Of a DNA stretch of 64,000 bases, positions 34,656-46,640 are shown one piece after another. The notes under the pieces are model-generated. The model was not told the DNA's origin, ran no database searches, and saw nothing but the letters and a program-made list of their open reading frames with translations. The DNA comes from Reticulitermes lucifugus (lineage: Eukaryota > Arthropoda > Insecta > Blattodea > Rhinotermitidae): assembly GCA_026260175.1 (NCBI GenBank), contig JAKCWW010000069.1, forward strand, positions 52,219-116,218, given 5' to 3'. Position numbers and translations under genes: made by a program. Each line of letters opens with the position of its first letter. Within the stretch, counting starts at the first letter, position 1.

Positions 34656-34867
34656 TATATCTAAATACACGTGACAGTGGTGTGTAATTGAGGTGAGACA
34701 CATATTTGGCATTTACCACCATTACGTTTTTGTTAAAAACATCTAAACCTTTCGTCTGCTGTCTCTGCTTCCGTCAACAGATTAAATACAAAAATTATGA
34801 AATCTATAATGTTGGATAGATTAGATGGAGCTAAATGAGACGATAGACGAAGTTAAATATCTTCATA

Positions 34868-35045
34868 AGGTATGAGGTTCTCACGGCAGTGCTGCCATAT
34901 ATTTCATTTCGTATGGGATATGATGATTTTTTGTTCGACGAGTAGTTCCTGACGTTTTGAAGTATCGTAGTCCTTTTAAAACTTTGGGAACTACTAGACC
35001 CAACGACAAGCGTCACATCCCACAAGACTCTAATCTTTACACAAA
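34868..35045. repeat. Foldback element
   Basis: Starts with GAGGTTCTCACGGCAGTG, the same lead-in as at 49565 and 53625. The arms GTATGGGATATGATG and GCGTCACATCCCACAAGACT are inverted, and GAGTAGTTCCTGACGTTTTG faces GGGAACTACTAGACC inside. On the minus strand the interior reads as a decayed GAAACGUC-GGGAACUAC half. Confidence 0.65.
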
Positions 35046-37011
35046 TAAATATAAATGTATTCCTGTGTCTAAGCACGACACCGTGAAGGCGTGTGGGGGA
35101 CGTGGATGCAAATTAGTACATGGTTTCGGCTGTGATTCTCGTTGTTGCTGCCCTTTCCAGCCTGCAGTGTGTAAAAGGATACCTTGATATATCTGAGTCG
35201 CTCTACGTGTGATGATCACTCAGACATACCAGTCTCAAACGTGACGGTTGCAGACCTTACTCGCAGCATGTGTTTGCAGAAACACAGACAAGAGCACGGA
35301 TGTCCAACGTACTGTTACAGTGTACTGTCAGTCGTGCAAATATAATGTCCCTATTATCTCCTGAAGTAATCCACTCACTTTTATCACTCGAATTCAGTTC
35401 CAGTGTATCTATTTGCTGTCACATCTGTAATAATGACCACAAACATCCGTGTACATCTCAGTATACACAAGTCTATGTTGACAGCTTCATTGACTGGGAA
35501 TGCCTTTTGATAAAGGTATGTTGATTTGGTTGGTTATGTAATGCAGTTGTCCTTTTAACAGCCATTCATTTAAATTGAAGTTTCACTAAAAATGTATAGC
35601 TGAGGGTCGAACTCGTGATGAAGTTGTGTGCTCCTAACATCCCCATTCGAAACTACTGCACCGAAATTGGATAAAACATATGGAAAGTGGCAAACCAGTC
35701 TGATGCAATCAAAATTTGGGTTGTTAAAACGAAAATCCTGTATCCGCCAGAATGTGAGGTGTGAAGACTGTCCGGGTTTGCCACAACATGTTGCCAACGA
35801 TGTCTGCTGTCTGCTGTCCTACCCACATGAGTAAACAGTGAATGACAGAGAGACACAGGAGTTCCATCCGCTCATGGTGAATGTTTGACATGTTCCTACC
35901 TTTGTTACGCACTTTGCCATTGTGTTGTTGCTACATGACCTCTCGGCGATCTTGCATAACCAAGAACTGAACCACTGCCCACTGATTTCCATATGTTATT
36001 AAGTTCAGCTCTCACTGACACATCTGTATTGTTGACATGAATTTCTGTATGCATTTTTAATAGGACTAATAATTTATCTTCTATTTTGCAGGTAAGTGTC
36101 AACCTTCCGGATTGACTTCTAATGTACATTGTCAGCTGTGGTAAGCATATCTGAACACTTTAACGAGCAGATTTAACCCTTCAGGCTTGTATTCTCTTGA
36201 ATATACATTGAAAGCGGGGGAGTATGCTATGCTGCCCATTCTTATTTAAAGGAGTACTGCCACTTGAGTTCACAAAATAATGGGATAGAGCTTGTCACAC
36301 ATCAGAGTAGGACAGGAGTAGGGAAGAGGCGGGGAATTTCTGGTCCGGTGCTATCATCGCTGATATTGCTGATAATTTTGATGTTTATGCAGAGGCTTGC
36401 TTGCGATGTTGATACTGGTCTTCTTCAAATGAATACATCTGTAAATGATCACTTAACTCGGTACAGGTTTTATTCTAGTCGCCGGAGTCAACGTGTGTTT
36501 TTGTGTCTGTTACATCTTCTTCCAGTTCTGTCCTTGCATTCGCGACGGCGTGTTGGGAACTTTTGAAATTATATTGCCAAGAAAATTTTTATTATTGGTG
36601 ACGTCATAATTTTCTTGCCTGTTCCAATATACACCTATGCTAGTTTGCTATTGAATTAACTTAATGTGTGACTGGACGATCTTGCATTGCGTAAAAAGGG
36701 TGAAACTGTAGTTAAAATGTGCTAAATACACTATGTTAATAATAGTACAAAACAGACGATTGTGTGTCCCACTTGTTGGCGACTCTCCTGCTTGTCAACT
36801 ATTGGATATGTTCAAGGGACAAAGTTAATGTGGCGTGAGTTTTTAATCGGGTATTTGCATGAATTGTACAAAATACGGCACGCCATATACGTAAAGGTTG
36901 CCTTTGGGGTTAAATCTAAGAAAATATAATTCAATTTGTCACCTCAAAAATACTAATGATTTTAGACATGATCTTCATGAAATGAAACCACTCGAAATTA
37001 ATTTTAACTGA
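35046..37011. other. Unassigned sequence
   Basis: Several mutually overlapping open stretches of 60-100 codons on both strands (35570-36566), none recognisable. No shared repeat seen. Confidence 0.45.
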
Positions 37012-37036
37012 ATATTATTATTATTATTATTATTTA
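37012..37036 (+). repeat. (ATT)n microsatellite
   Basis: Eight ATT units. Confidence 0.9.
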
Positions 37037-38339
37037 CTGCAATTGGGTTTTCACCCGGTGGCAGTAGTTTAGTAAAGTAATTGACTATACTAGCTGGTGC
37101 TTGGAATAGAATTCGTTGAAATTATGTCATAGTGTGTTATTTGGCTTATTATCTGCATGAAATATCGTATAGTGGTATGCAGTGGCAAAGAATAACTACA
37201 TAAGTCTTGATTAATATTGTCATTTTCACGATTTTTTCCATTATAATTTTATTTTAATATTATTAGCAGACAAGAATCTAAATACAAGAGTGGCCTTCTT
37301 TCTGAACAGATGAACATTTTTCTCGAGACTGATGAATGAAATCATCCATAAATCAACTGATTGTACTTCATATTTGGGAAAGTGCGAACTGCAGATTTGT
37401 TGACTGCATTAAAACACAGTGAGTGTTAAGACTGGTTAGTGCAGTCTTGTTTGAAGAGTCTTGTCTGTCTGTATAATTGCATGTTAATTTATGGCAAAAA
37501 TTTGCATCTTATTTACTAATAAATTTTGTGTCGAAGTGTGTTCTGTGTATTTCAGTTCCTGAGAGTATTATTTTTGTACGGCAAGATTGCACTTCATTAC
37601 TTGCAGTAGTTTCATATATTGATCATTTTACCAGATTTATGCTTGCAGAAACTCACGTCGAATGAAACTGAATTATTTTTGAATGTTCAAATTGGCACTT
37701 TATTTTTTGATCACTGTTGAAAGGTCGTTGGACGTGTTACAATTACCTTGTTTTTTCCGCAGCTCTAGACAGGTTGTTCTTATGCACAAATTGTATACCA
37801 ATTTTATGATCTATCTCCCGGGACCTGCAGAAATAATTATCTACTTGAAGTTCATTATGTGCTCTATTTATTCTTACAGCTGCTATGCTTTCTCATGCCA
37901 TTATGTAGGTTCATTATTTTTTTGCAACCAATATCGTTTGTTACTTGCGGCCGTTATTCCAGCACTAGTGTGGGGCTACTCAGCGGCTATGTTTTGTACT
38001 ATATGCGAGCGACAGGAAATGAAAAACGACATTTGTCGGATAAAATAATGACCCTGTGTTACTCAGTCCATATAACGTGCGTAGTTTGACCGCACCAGTT
38101 CCTAAGACATAGTCCACTCACGGACACCCACAGGAGCGCGAGCACATTTTTGCACACCTATATGTCATTCACAATTATCTGTCGAGGTGAAATAGATAAT
38201 CGGTAAAGCTCAGTGACAAAATTGCTCTCCCGATCCAGGTAATCTTCTGGGAAGATAAAATGACTTGAATTTGTTTGTTCAGTTTCACAGGCACTTTCAG
38301 GTGGATGCGATGCTCTTGTGGTTGCAGTTCCTAACCTAA
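37037..38339. other. Unassigned AT-rich sequence
   Basis: The 121-codon plus-strand stretch 37683-38048 is hydrophobic and Cys-rich because of T-rich DNA. No transmembrane-protein family is recognisable and there is no start context or neighbouring exon to support it. Confidence 0.45.
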
Positions 38340-38400
38340 ACATGTACCCTGAAGACGGTGCTTGTTCCTGTTATACGAAAGATATTCAATGAGTAAGGTT
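38340..38400 (+). other. Hammerhead-like motif, decayed (H4)
   Basis: CUGAAGA, spare C, GGU, a long loop, AUAC, GAAAGAU, then AUUCAAUGAGUAAGG. Order of CUGANGA, hairpin and GAAA is kept but the hairpin is weak (three pairs) and no outer stem is visible. Confidence 0.25.
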
Positions 38401-39692
38401 TCTTAGATCATAAATATTAAAACAGAAGTCATTACAGTGTTAGATATACCACGCTTATTCCACTGAAGTATTATTTTCCCACACAATTCCCTAACAGAGT
38501 GATGCATTTTTTCATCTTATCTCGAGTTCAATATTCCTTTACGGTGGAAATCGGCCTCTTCAGCCACTTTCACATCTGTGGAATCGGCGATCCCCCAAGC
38601 GTTGCTTCAGGCCCCGAAATAAAGGATCGAATATTTTAGCTACCGGCGAAGTTAACGTGTTCACACTGCACTATGCTTTATCTTATTTGAGGAGTCGAAA
38701 GGTACAAACATGTCTCCTGTCACTGTAGATTCCAGGAACTCTTTTCCTTATTTTTTAAAGCGTTGAATATTTGAAAGATAAATCTTGTTTATGCTCTTCC
38801 TTTAGAAGGGAGGAAGTGGAAATGGATGTTCATGAATGGTTGATAATGAAAGAGCCCGATTTCTGCTACGAATGAATTTCTAAACTCGTCGCAAAATGGG
38901 ACAAATACACCAAGGGTGATCGCGGTGTTAAAAAATAGCGACAGTGGGGTGAGATAAGTAATTTGCATTTCACGTGGTAATTAACAACTTCTCATATAAT
39001 TTTTATGACCTAGAGAACCTTCTGCTTATTGAACGTAACTCATAACAACCCAAAATACCGCATTTGCTTAGAGAAAACCGTCATATCCATACTTATACCG
39101 TTTGTATTAAATCCAGGAGATATTTGTATTGTCCAACGCATTTGGTAATAAACATTTTGGCTTTTATAATAAACATGAAAGAATAAAACGCAACATGTTA
39201 CGTAAACAACCTGCTCAAGTTTAGTTCTGATTAGAGCATATGTTCTAAATGTAAGAAAAATACTGATGCTTGTGTAAACTCATCCATGTGCAGGCAAGTT
39301 CTCTCTCCATAAACAAGTTGATGTTATTGGTGATAAAATGGCAGACGTAATTCTGAAATGAGAAATGTTCGGTAGTTGTCATTGATGTATGGCTCATTTA
39401 CTACAAAAACGTCAGTGGTTTGTTGCACGGAACAGCTTTATGCCAGTTATTAACGTATAAATATTTGATTGTATCAAAAGAAATCATCGAACACCTTTAC
39501 TCAGCACTTAATAAGGACGAAACTTTCCTTAAACTCCACCCCTTTTAAGGAAGAACCCAAAGTACTCGACAAGAGATAAGTGTGAGATTACCGGGCGATG
39601 ATTGTGCTGGCAAATAAACACCGCTTTTACACTGGATGATACTGCATAGCGAGTCAGCGGCTTCCTATGGAGATGTCAGCTTGGATCTCCCC
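38401..39692. other. Unassigned sequence
   Basis: No open stretch of note on either strand and no recognised element. Confidence 0.5.
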
Positions 39693-39805
39693 GTTGATCC
39701 CATTGGCTGCAATCGTTAAAGCGCGCATGAGCTGTGGTTCTGTGGTTGTGGTTTCGAATCCCGTTCAGAACATAACTGTGTATATGTGGTTTATTTTTTA
39801 CCACT
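39693..39805 (+). mobile_element. SINE-A fragment, strongly diverged
   Basis: TGATCCCATTGGCTGCAATCG with GTTAAAGCG aligns with the SINE-A head, and GTGGTTTCGAATCCCGTTC (B-box) and AGAACATAACTGTG follow in the right order and spacing. The body is not recognisable beyond about 39805. A true tRNA gene is unlikely: I cannot pair an acceptor stem. Confidence 0.5.
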
Positions 39806-40829
39806 TGTGATTAACACGTCACCTCAACACCCGGTTGCGACTTCAGCACGTGTTGATTCACGAGACTACAGCATTTAATTCTAATTTTGTGTAGTTTCAC
39901 GGTATAAATTTTCTGATAATACAAAAACAAGCTCTATATGTGGGTTATGTTGAAAAATAAAAAAACTGTAGAGGAGCCTGTCTTCGCTTGTGTCCCTGCA
40001 TAATTGGCATACAATGTCTTGACCTACAAAACACTTAGATCTATGATCAGGCCAGTTCTGCTGGAAGTTTGACGAAAGGTAGGCCGCGTTGGTTGAGATT
40101 AATTAAAAATGACCTGGTAACAAAGCGCACTCAGCGAGAGATGCTGAATGTATCACTTACTGAACTTTATTCTAAAATCTAAAATATTCTAAAATATTGA
40201 TATCACATACTGCTTCGGGTCAGAAAGGTTAGTAGCCGAACTAACTCTAAATTTACGTCCCATTAAAATTGTAAAAACCGTATTTTGATTTTGTGCAAAC
40301 GTGAAATCTGTATGCCGTGATTTCGCGGATAGAATAAAATGACTATCACAACTGAAGAGGAAAAGGTTTAGTTTGAGTAGTTGCGCTTGCTGTTTCCTGT
40401 TTAGGGTGAAGACACAGTTATACTAGTGAACCGACACCTGCCCTTCCAGTTTTATCAAAGTCGATTTTTTAGAATATTTCCATATTCACGTGCACAAAGG
40501 GGTCGCCTGCCTGGGATTTTGAACCCGATATTCGGCTACATTCTAAAGGAAAGGAACTTTATACTTTACAGAGTACAGTGTACCCCAAATCGCGAACCCC
40601 CCCAGCTGGAAACACTGCTCTGATATATAATCTTATTACTGTCATGTTGGCAAGCCTTCAGATCTCTAAAGCGCAGCAAATCGGAAACTTATTTCAAAAC
40701 TACGCATACCTCGCATTTATGGTCAGTCGGCTGCAAGGCTGCCATCCCGTTGTCTGAAGATGGTTGAGACATTCGTGAATCCGTAATCTTCATAAGTGGA
40801 TCGCATTTTGTCTCAAATAACTGAAGCAG
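39806..40829. other. Unassigned sequence
   Basis: No recognised element. Ends with the left target duplication (40819-40829) of the SINE-C that follows. Confidence 0.5.
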
Positions 40830-41077
40830 GAGGGCCGTGCCATGGCTCAGGCGGTTAGTCGCCGGCCTCCCACCGCGGAGGCCCGGGTTCGATNNNNNNN
40901 NNNNNNNNNNNNNNNNNNNNNNNNNNNNNNNNNNNNNNNNNNNNNNNNNNNNNNNNNNNNNNNNNNNNNNNNNNNNNNNNNNNNNNNNNNNNNNNNNNNN
41001 NNNNNNNNNNNNNNNAAGCCTTAAGGCTGCGGTGCGTCCGTAGCATCTGCTGCGGGGCCCTTCTCAAATAAAAAAAA
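40830..41077 (+). mobile_element. SINE-C copy with target duplication, interrupted by the assembly gap
   Basis: A-box TGGCTCAGGCGG at 40843-40854 and B-box GGTTCGAT at 40886-40893, the latter cut by the run of N. After the gap come AAGCCTTAAGGCTGCGGTGC, CATCTGCTGCGGGGCCC and an A-rich tail AAATAAAAAAAAAA. The flanks 40819-40829 and 41078-41088 agree at 10 of 11 bases, so the gap lies inside one SINE insertion and the sequence after it is the SINE-C 3' end. The gap probably reflects collapse of this high-copy element during assembly. Open stretches drawn across the gap are meaningless. Confidence 0.85.
40894..41015. other. Assembly gap (122 N)
   Basis: Run of N. Its true length may differ from 122. 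Confidence 0.99.
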
Positions 41078-41088
41078 AACTAAAGCAG

Positions 41089-41861
41089 AAAGAAACATTT
41101 ACCAAGCAGACGACCTGAAAACATATTATTCTTGCATCATGAAATTGCAAGCATCAGACTGTACGGAGCGCCAAGTGTACTGCGTGTTGCACTCCCGCTA
41201 CGTCTTTCCATGTGGAAATCATCAAACGGGGCACAGAGCTGTAACGGCAATGCGTCGGACGTGCACTAACAATAGAATAGTTCTGTAACAGAACAATGGG
41301 AACAGGCAGCGTGAAATACGCTGACGCCTCATGAAGTGTCATAATTTCCTCCCACGCAGTATTCGCAACTTTTATTCTTGTCCGTTTCCATCGTATTACT
41401 CCCGCATTCCTTACGTACTGATATAGTAGCACTGCCGGTTTACATGATTTGGAAATTACAAATACGCAATATGAAGGCCGCCTGTATGTTATGTTCACCG
41501 CAGCACAATTTTTGCGACTGCCCCTGACGAAGTGTGTGACAGCTTTCTGAATGTATTCCATCCATCAAAGGGTCTTCTGAAAATTTATACCGAGCAGTTA
41601 CATTTAAATTTGAAACTTGTAATAGACTGGGATGTCCTTGCAGAACAAGGACGGAAGTTGGTGATTATGCCCATTATTATTATTATTATTGAATGGAACT
41701 GTACAATAAATACATTCAGGCACGCATGGTATCTCTTAACAATTTTTTACTTTATCAATTATAATATTATTAATGCTCTTTTTAGATGTGATTTTTTATT
41801 TCTTTTCTGTATGTTTCTGTTTGTTCTTTCTTATTTGTGTATTATTCTTATGTTCGCTGTG
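41089..41861. other. Unassigned sequence including a 135-codon minus-strand open stretch
   Basis: The minus strand is open from 41561 to 41154 and is slightly GC-richer than its surroundings. It has no recognisable domain, no low-complexity bias and no repeat similarity inside the window. An (ATT)6 run lies at 41671-41690. I list it because it is one of the few open stretches not explained by a repeat, but length alone is within chance for 64 kb. Confidence 0.35.
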
Positions 41862-41925
41862 CTGTTTGTGTAATTGGGCTGATGGCTGTTGCGCCAACAC
41901 ATTAATAATAAAGAACTGAGTTGAT
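41862..41925 (+). repeat. Retroelement-like 3' end, copy 1
   Basis: TGTAATTGGGCTGATGGCTG, TTGCGCCAACACATTAATAA and TAAAGAACTGAG. A related inverted copy is at 42462-42520. The layout of a short conserved block, TTGCGCC and TAATAATAAA is typical of LINE 3' ends; the T-rich open frame before it (41532-41873) has no recognisable domain. Confidence 0.45.
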
Positions 41926-42461
41926 TTACGACACGCAATGGAGAGGCATATACTGAGAACCGAAAGCAAAAGGAATGAATGTAGTCATTTATACACGTAT
42001 GATATATTCTAGTATTAAGAAATTAAAATAAGTAGAAAGAACGAGCCAAACACTATATCCAGAGAAAAAGGCGTGTCTACGCATTCGCCTAGGCATAACG
42101 TCAGGGAGATAGCTGCATAGTGAAAATGGAAGCCGCAAACAAAATGTAATACAGTTACGTCATTGGAGAAATGAAATATATCTGTATGTATAAGGCACAG
42201 GAAGAAGTCATGTCAGTACATACTAGAATCGTCTGGATAACATGGCAGGTACACGTTGTGTAAGGCAAATTTAGAGAAAGGTCGCTAAGCAAGCCTCACT
42301 TGTGCTATGAAGAACTTTAGATTAACCATGTTTTGTAAATCTTGGTGTCACTTAAGTGTAAAGTCACAGGAAACGTTTTGTGTTCCTGAGAGACAAGGTA
42401 TAAGCCATTCTTCCGGTTCATATACGTAACCTCTGTGTCAAACAGTAATTCAATTCTGGTC

Positions 42462-42520
42462 AGTTTTTATTTATTAACGTGTTAAGTTTAACAGCGCAAC
42501 GACCAATTATGAAACCGGCA
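42462..42520 (-). repeat. Retroelement-like 3' end, copy 2
   Basis: Minus strand CATAATTGGTCGTTGCGCTG, then TTAACACGTTAATAAATAAA, aligning with 41862-41925 in opposite orientation about 550 bp away. Confidence 0.4.
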
Positions 42521-42789
42521 CAAGATAAATACAACAAGAAACACATGAAGACACACACACACACAAGAACACCTAACCTAATATACAACAAAAAGTTAGA
42601 TTTATAACAGATTCAGCACATAAATTAAATATTTAAATCGTACTGCTCAAACAGTTAGTGACATAAGACAGTATCATAAACGGTACAAAATACAATCAAA
42701 TTAATTATAATTAACGTAGCTAAAATAAAGCGCAATTCAGATGATACCTCAGTGTCAGAAACGCAGGGTGAAATATGTTGAAGAGTTCA

Positions 42790-42975
42790 GATTCACTTGG
42801 TAAAAATATCTACATTTCTTTAAGATTCATTTTAATATTGTCTTCCCTTCGACACCTAGGTCTTTAATTAAAGTGGTTCCCCCCCCCCTGTATGCGTATC
42901 TCTGTCATATGTGCCACATGACCCGTCCCTCGTTCTTCTTGATTTGATCACCCCGATAATATTTGTTGCGGGAGT
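42790..42975 (-). pseudogene. Non-LTR retrotransposon tail fragment
   Basis: Minus-strand frames encode I-K-S-R-R-T, H-x-T-Y-D-R, an insertion of a C run (GGGGGGGG on this strand), K-D-L-G-V-E-G, and D-N-I-K-M-N-L-K-E-M before a stop. Same family as 10921 and 30118, but cut before the D-W-I-x-x-A-Q-D segment. Confidence 0.65.
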
Positions 42976-42989
42976 ACAATCAATAAAAC

Positions 42990-43045
42990 AGCAATATTAT
43001 TATTATTATTATTATTGTTATTATTATTATTATTATTATTATAGC
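42990..43045 (+). repeat. (ATT)n microsatellite
   Basis: About sixteen ATT units with one GTT interruption, directly upstream (on the minus strand) of the retrotransposon tail at 42790-42975. Confidence 0.9.
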
Positions 43046-43089
43046 ACGCAGCAAATCCAGTAGCCCCTCATTCAGTCTGTAAATAAGAT

Positions 43090-43324
43090 AACATCAAGAG
43101 AGTTTTAAAGTGGGAGCCTGAGTCTTCTGTTAACTGTAAGGACTTGATAAATCTTAAACCAAATTTAAGAGCAGGCCCATTGTTATATGGTCACATTATG
43201 TGGGTGAATAGGAAAGTAGGAAATGGTTTGAGGACAGAGCTAAATAAGCTTAACAACGACACGATAATGCTTAATGCAAGAGATAAGGTCTTTGCCTACA
43301 TGATTAATCTGCGAGGGCATTAAA
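43090..43324 (+). other. 78-codon open stretch, possible retroelement remnant
   Basis: Open in one frame from D-N-I-K-R-V-L-K-W-E through L-L-Y-G-H-I-M-W-V-N-R to a TAA at 43322. The Y-G-H-I-M-x-x-N-R segment resembles the W-x-G-H-V/I-x-R-M block near the end of some LINE reverse transcriptases. No Met start, no further support. Confidence 0.2.
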
Positions 43325-44490
43325 ATTATAAATTGTAATATAAATAACATTAACAATTGTAATAACAACCAATCCAATTAATGCAAGTTATACAGTAGCA
43401 AATATGTAGTCCTGTAGGTTGATTACAAAAACTTATACTTACAAGTAAGTTTCATATGAATGTCAAATCACCTATAAAACTAGGATTAAAGGCGAGTAAA
43501 AAGACTTGAAATAATATGAAGCTTACCCCAAAACTGCAGATGTCCAATAAATTTCGTTTTGTTTTTAAATATAGGCACGGGAACTGCCTTGAGGCCATGA
43601 ATCTCGATATATATTCGTATCGACTTGCGTGTATTTAGACAGTCTCTGCGACATCCTTAATCCTTGTAAACGTATATTTTTGGAGGTGACAGTAGAGTAA
43701 AGTGTAAACTAAATCCTCACTCCTAGGTCCGTGGGCATGAGAGTGTTGCTAGAATGAGGGGGAGGTTTTCGCCGTGCTGCTGCAGTGGTGGTGCTCTCGC
43801 AAGCTATCCCGGTAGCGCCGAGATAAGAGAATTGCCCTGTCAAGCCAGGATGATATATTTGACCAGCATTTACATACAGCTCCAGTGGATGCTGAGCCAA
43901 GCGGTAGAGGGCTGCAGTCTACAGGAGGCTGATCCAACAGTCCCTCCCCATTTCTCTCTCTCTCTCTTTCTAGCTCACCCATCCCTCCTAAACTCCAGAG
44001 TTTTTTTTTCGATGATAGCTTTCCCAGGGTGGAAAAGTCCAAACGTGCGTAATCTCGCCAATTCAAATTAACACAGAGCACACACATCTACCTCCCCTTC
44101 CAGCAATTTCTCCGGTGACACCACCCGCATATCAACAATGTGCAAAACTCTGTTTCGTGCCTGCGACATCCGTACACACGTCAAATTTATTCCATTTCGC
44201 TTACTGTAGCCTACGTATTGTAGTGGAAGCAAAAAAATTTCAAATTGAAAAAGTAAAGTTTTGCTGCCGTACTGAAAACACAGCGGCATTGGTGTAGTAT
44301 ACAGAATTATATGTAGTATGTTTATTTTTAGGATGGATTGGGGTTACCAACATGCGTAACTTGCGGATTAAGTGCGTTATTGAAGAGCGAGACAGAGGTA
44401 TTTCTTGCAGAATCCTATGTTAAGGAATTCTCCCTGTTGTGACGAAATTTCAGACCCCTGTAGATACCCGGCTGGGTTCCGTCTTTACGG
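43325..44490. other. Unassigned sequence
   Basis: Contains a short (CT)n run at 43957-43970. Open stretches at 43749-44087 (minus) and 43754-44071 (plus) mirror each other over the same DNA and neither is recognisable. Confidence 0.5.
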
Positions 44491-44675
44491 TCAGTTCCGC
44501 TACAACGCGGTTATTGCGTTCTTGTGAGACCTCGCGTTATAAAAAAATCGCGTAAAGAAGAAAATAAAAACCCTTAGGGTAGACTTAAAAAATCCTTCAC
44601 ACTGGTAGCTGAAATTGCGTAATGGCCAACGCGCATATGTGCAAGTTCGCGTTATACAAACAGCGTTAACCTGTT
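44491..44675. repeat. Possible second pogo-like non-autonomous element
   Basis: CAGTTCCGCTACAACGCGGT on the left, then CTCGCGTTATAA and AATCGCGTAAAG, and GTTCGCGTTATACAAACAGCG near the right end. Repeated CGCGTTATA motifs are usual near the ends of Tigger/pogo elements, but the terminal inverted repeats do not align well and no TA duplication is clear. Confidence 0.3.
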
Positions 44676-45196
44676 CATCAGTCACTGTATGGCCAATTCG
44701 CATTAATGAAGCATACCTAATTGCAGAAATGACAGTATTTAAAAGATGTAGCTGTCCTACTAAATTCTGCTTGATCTCTTGGCCTTACGATATCGTCTTT
44801 GAAAAGCCTGTGAAATCCTACGTCTGTCTTCTTGATCGAAGCCAGTATTAGAGAGTAGTGATTTAGGCAAACCTCTAACAACGTGTGCACACAAAGCAGG
44901 GAAAATACCGACATGATATTAAGAACTACTGCAGCGAGATCAGACACTAGTGGTTTTGATATTATTACTGGAAGAGACGTGTAGTGTTGTGTCACTTTTT
45001 CTTATCTTCATTGACACAGTCTACCAATATATTGACTCATGGACAACCATTTCTTCTTGTTGATACGGAAAATTCTCCACATGATAACTTGACTGACGAC
45101 GAAATGTGTAAAGCTGCAGAGTTAATTTGATCAATATATTCGAAATTTTGTTTTGGTGACTGACATAATCGTATTTTTTGTTGTATCCGTCATATA

Positions 45197-45378
45197 ATTT
45201 TTAATAAAGCACCACCTTTCCGAAGCTGGCTCTGGTTCCTTCTTTAGGCAAGGATAGCACCCAATCTGGTGGACCCCTTACATAGAAGTCTGTCTAAGGG
45301 GCCCGCGAGATTAGGTGCTTTCCTTTCCTGAAGAGGGAATCAGAGCCGGCTTCCGAAACATCGTGCTTTATTAAAAAT
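45197..45378. repeat. 182-bp foldback element with ~85-bp arms
   Basis: The outermost 16 bases (45197-45212 and 45363-45378) are perfect inverted copies. Pairing continues inward through CCGAAGCTGGCTCTGGTTCC / GGAATCAGAGCCGGCTTCCG and TAGCACCCAATCTGGTGGACC / GGCCCGCGAGATTAGGTGCT. The right arm contains CUGAAGA, spare G, GGAA...UUCC, GAAAC, AUC. The sequence after the right arm (CGATGGACAAAGTC) also follows the related copy at 61780-62035, so the parent element is longer than the foldback. Confidence 0.75.
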
Positions 45379-46640
45379 GAAACGATGGACAAAGTCGTTA
45401 GAAATATTATGTCAGTCGTTATTATCGTCAGAGCCTTACAGAATTGAATTTGTTTTGATAGTTTTTAGTGTTATTTTCCTATATATTAATACGTCGATAA
45501 CACGACGGTATGGCACGAACGTGAATATTGCGAAGTGCAGTTTCGGAAAAAATCGTATTCACATTATTCGGTACTTTTTCAAAGATGTAGGAAACTTTAG
45601 GATTACTTCATATTCAGGAACTTCTTCTATGGAGAATGTCATCGATATAAATAATTTTGATTTTCGTCAGTTTATATCAGTTGAAGCATTTTATTCATTT
45701 TCAAAATAAAGCAAAATAAAAGTCAATTAACGTGTATGCTCAAAGGGAATGGTGCCATTATCAAGAATGTGATCAATACACACTCATTTTCACGTCCATC
45801 TCCCTTCAAGTAAGTGAACGGCACCATAAGGTATACGTGTATGATTTACTGACATGAATAACCACATCAGCTTGTTCAGGTAATCGCCACGTTTATGGAG
45901 AAGACGAAACAATTTCTTATTAATTTTGTTTCAATATTAGTGGATTATTTCCTTTGCCCTCTCTTTGATATTTATGTTATCCCTTTATACTTCGGTTCTG
46001 AAATTGGTTTTGCAAGTTCCGTCATTAACAGCTTCAGGCAGTGTAATTCTAACTGCAGCATTTTACTTTTAACGGCTTTAATTTCCAGCGCTCCCATATC
46101 GTTTTATCTCGACACTCTGAAACATTTCATGTTTACACCACCAGTTGCCGCGTCATTTCCCATCTGTTAGGGAAAAGTTTTTGCCGTATTTCTGAGTCCT
46201 TCAAAACATTTCGCTTACTGATACTGCTTTTCAGCTTCCGTGTTTCTTTAAGGCGTAGATGGAATTACGATCTCTCTGCACTGCCGGTTTATTCGTAACA
46301 GCACAGTAGAAGTTCAAGTTTGTTTAATTATGTACATTTTTAAGTAACATCTCGGAAGAGAGATCTGGTTCCATTGAGACTTTGGCAAGACTCATGCGAT
46401 TAGTTGATTTCTCTACGGTACTATAGTATGATGCTGAAATGAAACCAATTCTTTAAATTTACTATTCTAAACAAATAGGCAATATATGTATAACGTAACA
46501 TTGTGGCGCGTTAGCGTGATATTTATACCTCCTTGCCTATCCTAACAGCCCAATACCATTTCACTCGAAGAGGGCGCTTTTATGGCGATTTAATGACATT
46601 GGAAACAATAAAACTTACTTAAATCTTCATATAAAGTGCC
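45379..46640. other. Unassigned sequence; start shared with 61950-62035
   Basis: The first ~70 bases (GATGGACAAAGTCGTTAGAA onward) align with 61967-62035. The 110-codon open stretch 45377-45709 begins in that repeat and is otherwise unrecognised. The rest shows no element. Confidence 0.45.

Noticed and set aside
37683-38048. Hydrophobic 121-codon stretch that could look like a membrane protein
   Set aside because: T-rich DNA gives Phe, Leu, Cys and Tyr codons by composition alone; no family features, and a second overlapping frame looks just as hydrophobic.
39693-39805. Possible tRNA gene
   Set aside because: The B-box is good but no acceptor or anticodon stem can be paired, and the order of segments matches the SINE-A head.
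40837-41067. Open stretches drawn through the N run
   Set aside because: They exist only because N codons are not stops; the flanks are a SINE.
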